NCBI GenBank assembly: GCA_944376065.1
Contig: CALWBL010000014.1
Location: 1-36,413, forward strand
DNA length: 36,413 nt
Source of the DNA: an uncultured Butyricicoccus sp.
Lineage (GTDB): Bacteria; Bacillota; Clostridia; Oscillospirales; Butyricicoccaceae
Direction of reading: 5' to 3'
The notes beneath the pieces are model-generated. The model had not been told where the DNA came from and did not search any database. It worked only from the letters and a program-made list of their open reading frames with translations. Positions 31,257 to 36,413 of this stretch are shown piece by piece (within the stretch, counting starts at the first letter, position 1; each line of letters opens with the position of its first letter). Position numbers and translations under genes: made by a program.

Positions 31257-32118
31257 TATTAATTACCTCTATAAGTTTTGAATAATCTCTATTTAAATGT
31301 TTCTCTTTGGCTATTTCTACAAGTTTTTCTGACAAGAGAAGATATATATTCAATATACTTTCTTTAGACTTAAGGTTATTGCTATTTTTAATTGAAGCAA
31401 TATGTTTTTCTATTGTAGTAACATCACTTCTTTCTATTGGACCTGTAAGTGCCTTAACCACTCCATTTTCAGCTATAGAATTTGAATTTCCAACAAATAA
31501 ACTGATAAGAGCATTTCTAGCAATTTCTTTTTCAAATCCACAATTTTCTAACATATCAATGGCTATTGCAAAAAGTCCTGTAACCAGATTACTTGCCATA
31601 ACAGCTCCACAATGATATAAACTTTTGTTTTCACTAGAAATTGTTATTACTTTATTACCTAATGAATCAAATATTTGTATAATATCACTTAAATGTTCTT
31701 TACATCCTTCAATCGTAAAATATGTATTTTTCAATTTATTATAGGATGTCAACTTATCACTTATAGCACATAATGGGTGCACAGAATATGTATATGCACC
31801 ATATTCATAAGCATCAAAAAAAGCGGTCGATGATATCGAACCGCTACAATGACAAATATTTTTGTTTTTTATATCCAGATTTTTAATATTATTCCATACT
31901 TCTTCAATAACATCATCAGGTACAGTGATAAATATAGTATCGCTATCTCCTAAAAGTTTTTTCACAGAAATATATTTTTTTGTTTTAGTAAAGTTTGCTG
32001 CAGATTGGGCAGAACTCTCTAATCTACTGTAATAGCCTGTTACATCTACTCCATGCTCTTTAAAGTATTTCCCAAGAGAAAAGCCAACTTTACCTGCACC
32101 AATAAATCCTACTTTCAT
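31231..32118 (-). CDS. panG: Rossmann/DUF2520 oxidoreductase, probable ketopantoate reductase PanG
   Basis: A 295-residue protein. The NAD(P)-binding motif is right at the start ([19 protein letters not shown]), then [11 protein letters not shown], and the C-terminal helical DUF2520 part has [30 protein letters not shown] and [18 protein letters not shown] chose the ATG at 32118 because GAAAGGAG stands before it; the longer frame to 32214 has no family-like sequence. It is first in panG-panB-panC-panD and overlaps panB by 26 bases. The operon otherwise lacks a ketopantoate reductase, and PanG, described in Francisella, is an alternative to PanE/IlvC. Assigning this DUF2520 protein to that role rests mainly on operon context. 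Confidence 0.8.
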   Translation of the reverse strand: MKVGFIGAGKVGFSLGKYFKEHGVDVTGYYSRLESSAQSAANFTKTKKYISVKKLLGDSDTIFITVPDDVIEEVWNNIKNLDIKNKNICHCSGSISSTAFFDAYEYGAYTYSVHPLCAISDKLTSYNKLKNTYFTIEGCKEHLSDIIQIFDSLGNKVITISSENKSLYHCGAVMASNLVTGLFAIAIDMLENCGFEKEIARNALISLFVGNSNSIAENGVVKALTGPIERSDVTTIEKHIASIKNSNNLKSKESILNIYLLLSEKLVEIAKEKHLNRDYSKLIEVINNEKHSINL

Positions 32119-32362
32119 ACAGTTCACTCCTTTCAAGGTCATGACAGTATAAAAATCTAGATAAAAAATCTCGTTCAATAAATAATCACAGTACAGTTTC
32201 ATTTCGAATACCATCCGTTGATAAATATAACACTAAAAAAAATATTTGTCTATAGGATACATTTAAATTATAAAAATGATGAAAATTTTAATAACGCATA
32301 TAAAATCCAAACAAAAGCACATAAATATATTTCTATTAGCTCACATTTTATAAACAGCAAAT

Positions 32363-32393
32363 AGGGCAGGAGAACCAATAATTCTCCTGCCCT
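32363..32393 (-). terminator. Strong hairpin after the second anti-sigma gene
   Basis: AGGGCAGGAGAA (32363-32374) and TTCTCCTGCCCT (32382-32393) pair perfectly over 12 bp with a seven-base loop. It lies six bases past the stop of the 32399 gene, and on the minus strand a T-rich stretch follows. Confidence 0.75.
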
Positions 32394-32398
32394 AAATT

Positions 32399-32989
32399 CT
32401 AGTTAAATTCGAACGGTTGTATATATCGTCTAGGACTAGTAGCAAGTCCATTTCCATATTTTACAGTCATATATAATATTTCATCATCATTTACAAGTTT
32501 GACATAACAAACACCATCTTCAAATTTATCAGTAATATCGATTTTTTGGTCAAACCAGTAAACAATAACTGAGCCATCATCATTATACTGTACATCTGGA
32601 GCTGTTATTTCTTTCATAAGTTCCTCTTCTGTTAATGGTCGTTCAGTGCCATCAGGATTAAAAGCTACTCCTCCACCACTTCTATTATGAATATTTCCTT
32701 CATCATCACTTATATGCAAGTTATAAGTTCCATCTCCATCAAATTCAATTGTAGCTTGGGTTTGGTCTCCATGAATCCATAACTGGACTGTACGTTGAAC
32801 ACCTCCAATATCTTCAGCATATGCAACCGTAGCACTTCCCACAACAATTATACAAGCTGCAACAGAAGCAACCAAAGTTTTAGTTCTATTCTTTTTACTT
32901 GCTTGTTTCATATTTTCCACCTCCAAGGAAAAATCATCAGAAGCATGAATAACAGAAAATGCCTGTTTATATTTTTCATGATTCGTCAT
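32399..32989 (-). CDS. Membrane-anchored anti-sigma-like protein
   Basis: A 196-residue protein. Residues 1-35 are cytoplasmic (MTNHEKYKQAFSVIHASDDF), one membrane helix follows (TLVASVAACIIVVGSATVAY), and an outer beta-rich domain contains WIHGDQTQATIEFDGDGTYN and VIVYWFDQKIDI. The N-terminal part with HAS-x-x-x-SLEV and Lys-rich junction resembles anti-sigma factors of Clostridia whose sigma partner precedes them. Its ATG overlaps the sigma stop by 14 bases. It would sense outside conditions and release the sigma factor. The outer domain differs from the one at 24056, so the two pairs probably answer to different signals. Confidence 0.75.
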   Translation of the reverse strand: MTNHEKYKQAFSVIHASDDFSLEVENMKQASKKNRTKTLVASVAACIIVVGSATVAYAEDIGGVQRTVQLWIHGDQTQATIEFDGDGTYNLHISDDEGNIHNRSGGGVAFNPDGTERPLTEEELMKEITAPDVQYNDDGSVIVYWFDQKIDITDKFEDGVCYVKLVNDDEILYMTVKYGNGLATSPRRYIQPFEFN

Positions 32990-33461
32990 TATCCCATGCC
33001 TCCTTTAGTGTTTTACGAAGTGATAACCTTCCACGTGATAATCTAACTTTTACATTATTTTGCGTGATTTTCAAAATATCTGCAATTTCCTGCACAGAAT
33101 AATCTTCATAATAGAATAAGTGAATGACAATACGATACTTTTTTGGAAGTTTCATTACAGCCTCAAATAATTCATAAGATTCATCTGACTCAAATTTTAA
33201 TGTCTCTATGTAATCTTCTAATGGTAATGAATTTCTTCTAAAAAACAGATTATTTTTATTTTTTGCTTTATTAATTGCCACTCTGATAATCCATGCACGT
33301 ATATGTTGCTCTGACTGAAAATCTTTTTTCTGCGATAAATACTCAATGAATGTATCTTGAACAACATCTTCAGCATCATGTTTATTTTTACATATATTAA
33401 AAGCTACTGCATAAATGTTATTCTTATATTTTTCAATCAGTATTTCTACTGGTAATTTCAT
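32976..33461 (-). CDS. ECF-type RNA polymerase sigma factor, second copy type
   Basis: A 161-residue factor with region 2 at residues 5-70 (IYAVAFNICKNKHDAEDVVQ DTFIEYL, then RAWIIRVAINKAKN) and region 4 near the end (YSVQEIADILKITQNNVKVR LSRGRLSL). I set the start at the ATG at 33461, eight bases after AAGGGG; ATGs at 33467 and 33503 are possible but poorly placed. It is distinct in sequence from the factor at 24724. Only the anti-sigma gene follows before a terminator, so its targets must be elsewhere, perhaps on the chromosome. Confidence 0.92.
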   Translation of the reverse strand: MKLPVEILIEKYKNNIYAVAFNICKNKHDAEDVVQDTFIEYLSQKKDFQSEQHIRAWIIRVAINKAKNKNNLFFRRNSLPLEDYIETLKFESDESYELFEAVMKLPKKYRIVIHLFYYEDYSVQEIADILKITQNNVKVRLSRGRLSLRKTLKEAWDNDES

Positions 33462-33608
33462 AAGCATGCCCCTTATATTGATTGAAAAGCCTTTCACTAA
33501 CAATACAACTCAAAACAATAAAAGGTTACAAAATATCTAGGAATTTTTGCATTTTAAAAAACACCAAATAAGTATATAGTCATTTTCACAATATGTTAAT
33601 AATTATCT

Positions 33609-33947
33609 TTACCAATCTCTTGATTTATCAATTTTATGCTGTCTTTGTAGCTTAGGTGGTTGTATAACTGTCATAAGCTCCCTTTTTGCTATCATTTCAG
33701 CTTGAATAAACTTTATTGAAATGTATCTTCCATGCTCCACTTCATATGTTCTCATTAAATTTATAACTTCCTGCTTATTTTCATCTGGAATTTGTTTAGC
33801 AAGACTTAAAAACTTCTTTTTAGCCTCCTCAGCTCTTTCTTCTGCACCAATATTGGCACGAGATAACCTTGCTTTTTCTTTTTCATTTTCAGCTAGTCTA
33901 TTTTTATGAGCTATAACCATATTGGCCTGGCTTTCAATACACTTCAC
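33609..33947 (-). pseudogene. Coiled-coil protein remnant, copy 2
   Basis: The last 105 residues match copy 1 at 25297-26147 (SQANMVIAHKNRLAENEKEK, then ANIGAEERAEEAKKKFLSLA, and the end KIDKSRDW). Copy 2 has GAG where copy 1 has the amber codon. The upstream part is replaced by unrelated bases from about 33925 on, so the gene is a 3' fragment. The start MKCIES is an accident of the junction. Both copies stand just upstream of a sigma factor gene. Confidence 0.7.
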
Positions 33948-34050
33948 ATGCGTATTTTAAGCTAACACAATCATATGATATTAATCCTTCTTTAAGCGTG
34001 AGTTAATTGATTATCTTTATTACCACAATAACAGACGAATTAATGCAAAT

Positions 34051-34095
34051 ATAAATGGCTTGCCACCTGCTATTCGCAGACAACAAGCCATTTAT
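34051..34095 (-). terminator. Hairpin in the gap 33948-34259
   Basis: ATAAATGGCTTG (34051-34062) and CAAGCCATTTAT (34084-34095) pair over 12 bp, with a second small stem CTG/CAG inside the loop. T runs are weak on both strands. It is the only clear structure in a gene-free stretch of about 310 bases and may end transcription of the membrane protein gene at 34260-34743. Confidence 0.5.
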
Positions 34096-34259
34096 ATACC
34101 TTAAACAATTTTTAATTTTAAATTTTGCCTAACTTTTGTGGTCACTTCATATGATACGGAGACTTTCCACTGTGTTATAATTAACACTTCTATTTTTAGT
34201 CTACTAAAATTATAACAATATGCAAATTTTATTCACAATATAATTTCATGCATTACCTC

Positions 34260-34743
34260 TTATTGGCATAATTTTACTTTGTTATTCTTTGTAAAAATTA
34301 AAAAATAACTTGGTAAAAGAATGAAAAAAAGTGTTACTGTAATATTATCATCAAATAATACATACATATATGTCGTCAAGAAATCTGAAAGAGCGTTTTT
34401 ATTTAACTCAAAATACAAACCAATTATTGACAAATCAACAGAATAAGGTCCCAGCACTATATTTTCCCTTATAAAATATAAAATAGCTATATAAAGCAAA
34501 TAAAAAATACAATATTTTCCTAAAAATTCAAAAATTTTTTTTACTGTCCTTTAAACCAAAACGTAAAGTAAATATAATAATTGGTGCAAAAAGAAGTACA
34601 AAACGTAATACATTCATAATTCCAACGATAGTTGCTTTTTGTGTTACCATGTAACTTACGGTATATACTAATTGTACCATTGCATAATATATTACGGAGA
34701 TTATAAAAATAACACTTGATTTAGTCCAGTTTTTCAATAACAT
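34260..34743 (-). pseudogene. Polytopic membrane protein gene with an A-tract frameshift
   Basis: The ATG at 34743 (after GGAGAG) opens a frame with two or three membrane helices (KSSVIFIISVIYYAMVQLVY, then MNVLRFVLLFAPIIIFTLRF). It ends just after an eight-A run near 34535. In the next frame the protein continues KKIFEFLGKYCIFYLLYIAI, further helices, and a basic end NNKVKLCQ-stop at 34260. With seven A the protein would be about 160 residues with four or five helices. It may be an immunity or transport protein, but I do not recognise it. The break is in a homopolymer, as in the 21958-23475 gene. Confidence 0.6.
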
Positions 34744-34814
34744 TTTCTCTCCTCCATATGCAAAATACTCTTATACTAACAATTGTAGCTAGTTGTAGAA
34801 GTATTTTAGACAGT

Positions 34815-35210
34815 TTAGTCAAAAATTGTTGGTGAAACTTTTAATGTCATCTTATATATTTTTTTATCTTTTGGGGATACAATATATCCAAAAGAATCAG
34901 CCCTAACCGTTCCAGCCGTTTTATTATCAGACGTATAATTAATATCTTCATTAAAACTCTCTTTTACGTCCTTTTTATGTGGTGCAAGTCCTGGTACTAC
35001 ATAGTTACTTCCCCAATAAAGCTCACCATAATCAAATTCTCCTTCAGCAACAGTATAATACCCTGTTAAATTGATTATCTTATTATCAGCACCAGGTCCA
35101 TCTATCCATGTCATGGTAAGAGAAGAAGCTGCGTTAATACCATTTTTCTTGTACTTAGTGCTAATCAAAAAAAATTGAATTAGTGTTTCAATAAGATCTA
35201 ATATGTCCAT
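34815..35210 (-). CDS. Hypothetical protein, possibly an exported protein without its signal peptide
   Basis: 131 residues as read from the ATG at 35210, which lacks a ribosome site. From about residue 28 on, the sequence has the look of a secreted beta-rich domain: AASSLTMTWIDGPGADNKII, then GYYTVAEGEFDYGELYWGSN, then VRADSFGYIVSPKDK. The first 27 residues (MDILDLIETLIQFFLIST) are unlike a signal peptide and may be a replacement. It is probably the 3' part of a secreted-protein gene. Not recognised. Confidence 0.45.
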   Translation of the reverse strand: MDILDLIETLIQFFLISTKYKKNGINAASSLTMTWIDGPGADNKIINLTGYYTVAEGEFDYGELYWGSNYVVPGLAPHKKDVKESFNEDINYTSDNKTAGTVRADSFGYIVSPKDKKIYKMTLKVSPTIFD

Positions 35211-35343
35211 AAAAAGATTAAAAATCTTCTCACTTGTTTTTATTATAAATTTTCATATGATGTAAATCATTCTTATAATTATACTTATTGCACTTGCAAA
35301 TTTCTCCATTTCCAATAACAATTATGTTTATCAATGTTAAATA

Positions 35344-35538
35344 TTATTTATTTATAAGTTTAAATGCTATTTTACTTAATAAATCGAGAGTGAATATAAT
35401 CAACAATCCTTTTATAATTGCATATTCATCAAAATTTCCAACATCCATCACACCTATTACTTGTACTGTATTAAATATAACAACTAAACTTAATACTAGC
35501 ACTATCACCAATATTGAATATCCTAAATATTTTTTCAT
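35344..35538 (-). CDS. Small two-helix membrane protein
   Basis: A 64-residue protein started at the ATG at 35538, after AGGAGAT; seven more residues are possible from 35559. The first helix is YLGYSILVIVLVLSLVVIFN and the second is IIKGLLIIFTLDLLSKIAF. It lies between two exported-protein genes on the same strand. Size and layout would suit an immunity peptide or a signalling accessory, but nothing in the sequence proves either. Confidence 0.55.
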   Translation of the reverse strand: MKKYLGYSILVIVLVLSLVVIFNTVQVIGVMDVGNFDEYAIIKGLLIIFTLDLLSKIAFKLINK

Positions 35539-35646
35539 AAAAAATCTCCTATATTTCATGTGATAAATTATAATATTATATTAAGTCAAATTTAGAGATT
35601 TTTCAGTTTCGCTAAATCCTAGTGTATGATATTATGATATATAATA

Positions 35647-35958
35647 TCAATTATTTATCAATTTATATTCACCATAAATTGGCGTTTTTACTGTGTATTC
35701 ATTTTTTTCCATTACTTTATTTGTTCCTCCATCAGAACCATAAGTGTTTAAATTGTTACTTACGCGTTTAAAATCGGACCATGCATAGCTGTAACTAACA
35801 TCTTCTTTTTCAATTTTAGGATAAATTCCAACAATTGATTTTTCAGATGATTCTGTATTTAATTCATTACCAATATCAACAGCATAAGCAGTTTGAACTG
35901 TAAATGAAGTTAATAAACCTATCATCACTGCCGATATAAAAAATTTTTTTAATTTCAT
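35647..35958 (-). CDS. Small secreted protein
   Basis: A 103-residue exported protein. The signal peptide is MKLKKFFISAVMIGLLTSFT VQTAYA, and the mature part is about 77 polar residues with YSYAWSDFKRVSNNLNTYGS and DGGTNKVMEKNEYTVKTPIY. GGAGAAAA precedes the ATG. No Cys pairs or leader-peptide motifs suggest a known bacteriocin class; I compared it mentally with lactococcin 972 and saw no clear match. Function unknown. Confidence 0.6.
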   Translation of the reverse strand: MKLKKFFISAVMIGLLTSFTVQTAYAVDIGNELNTESSEKSIVGIYPKIEKEDVSYSYAWSDFKRVSNNLNTYGSDGGTNKVMEKNEYTVKTPIYGEYKLINN

Positions 35959-35996
35959 AATTTTTTCTCCTTTAAAAATACACTCACATGCAATTT

Positions 35997-36110
35997 AATT
36001 CAATACTTAACTTCACTACTTGTTACAGTTCTTATTTCAACTGCTGAACCACTATAAGCTTTTACAGTTGCCTGAACTCTGTATTTATAGCCATTGGTTT
36101 ATTACTGCTA
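35997..36110 (-). pseudogene. 3' fragment of a secreted protein gene (23544-23984 family), second fragment
   Basis: The minus strand reads GYKYRVQATVKAYSGSAVEI then RTVTSSEVKY-stop, the same tail as at 20458-20575 and in the intact gene at 23544. The upstream part is missing. Confidence 0.75.
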
Positions 36111-36119
36111 ACTTGATAT

Positions 36120-36357
36120 TAATCACATTATTTTTAAACTTATAATACATTAGCTATATTTCCCAAAATAATCAGAAAAGTTGTTACCATAATTGATAAG
36201 CAAACTATATATCCAAGACTATATTCACTAATATAAAACAAAGCCTAAAATCATTGTAGTGAAAATATTGAATATTATTTCTATTCCTGTGGTTAGTCCA
36301 TAAATAATAATTTCTCTATAATTTGTTTTGCTAATCTTTTTTCAACTATTACATCTG
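36120..36357 (-). pseudogene. agrB: agrB 5' remnant, copy 1
   Basis: It has the same AgrB N-terminal remnant as at 20599-20815 (KQIIEK, then IIIYGLTTGI). It carries its own extra base in the GGCTTT run near 36240, which shifts the frame again. Across the circular junction it directly follows agrD (49-201). Both copies therefore decay independently, while agrD stays open. Confidence 0.6.
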
Positions 36358-36413
36358 CAAGTCATTGGGTTTATGTAACAAACATTATAATTTACGAAGT
36401 TTTTTTGCTGAAT

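Larger units (their letters stand above)
35997..36413. repeat. Second copy of the agr repeat, left part (continues at 1-350)
   Basis: This block aligns with 20458-20871 and, through the terminal overlap (36337-36413 equals 1-77), continues into 1-350. The two halves together form one unit of about 690 bp. Confidence 0.85.

Noticed and set aside
35647..35958. Small secreted protein as a lactococcin 972-type bacteriocin
   Set aside because: Signal peptide and size fit, but the Trp/Tyr/His pattern of that family is absent.
1..36413. Insertion sequences or an integrase with attachment sites
   Set aside because: I found no transposase, tyrosine or serine recombinase, and no repeats in the arrangement of att sites. 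The large direct repeats contain agr fragments instead.

Overview
The window looks like one circular plasmid-type replicon of about 36.3 kb from a low-GC Bacillota host, most likely a gut or rumen member of Clostridia. The first 77 bases (1-77) are repeated exactly at the end (36337-36413), and a longer repeat found inside the window (about 20458-21150) reads on without a break across the end-to-start junction (35997-36336 then 1-350). Clostridial traits are the strong AT bias, AGGAGG-type ribosome binding sites, an AgrD-type cyclic peptide precursor, ECF sigma factors with membrane anti-sigma partners, and many small Sec-secreted proteins. I see no rRNA, tRNA, CRISPR array, transposase, integrase or intact relaxase.

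Layout. 1-720 (joined through the ends to 35997-36336) is a broken quorum-sensing locus: an intact agrD with a two-repeat operator, and only fragments of agrB and agrC. 721-1796 is a secreted toxin with its immunity gene. 2459-3340 is an HTH-Fic protein. 3595-8360 is the replication core: a ribbon-helix-helix repressor, an initiator, six iterons with a DnaA box, and a primase-helicase. 8357-9602 holds small and broken genes. 9894-11876 is a chemoreceptor. 11913-13153 is parAB with partition sites on both sides. 13296-14100 is non-coding, richer in GC and full of complementary segments. 14260-18475 is a carbohydrate gene set (LacI regulator, FGGY kinase, UPF0303 protein, Gfo/Idh/MocA dehydrogenase) that joins a truncated gene at about 18690.

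18645-21150 is a scrap zone: a decayed inverted copy of the 21480-23475 locus, a frameshifted secreted-protein gene, and the second agrB'-agrD copy. 21285-25257 is an ECF sigma/anti-sigma operon followed by secreted and membrane proteins, several frameshifted. 26195-28547 carries an AbiEii-like nucleotidyltransferase with an unknown partner, and a RelB antitoxin with a YafQ-like toxin gene broken by an amber codon. 29173-32118 is a complete pantothenate set (panG-panB-panC-panD). 32399-33461 is a second sigma/anti-sigma pair. 33609-36336 holds fragments and small secreted or membrane proteins.

Together, the rep, primase and par genes keep the molecule. The pan operon and the sugar operon look like metabolic cargo. 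The agrD copies, toxin/immunity pair and secreted proteins look like social or surface cargo. The strongest unexplained signals are a 98-bp structured element present both between genes and in frame inside the primase gene, a candidate large structured RNA after parB, and duplicated orphan AgrD precursors behind AgrA-like operators.
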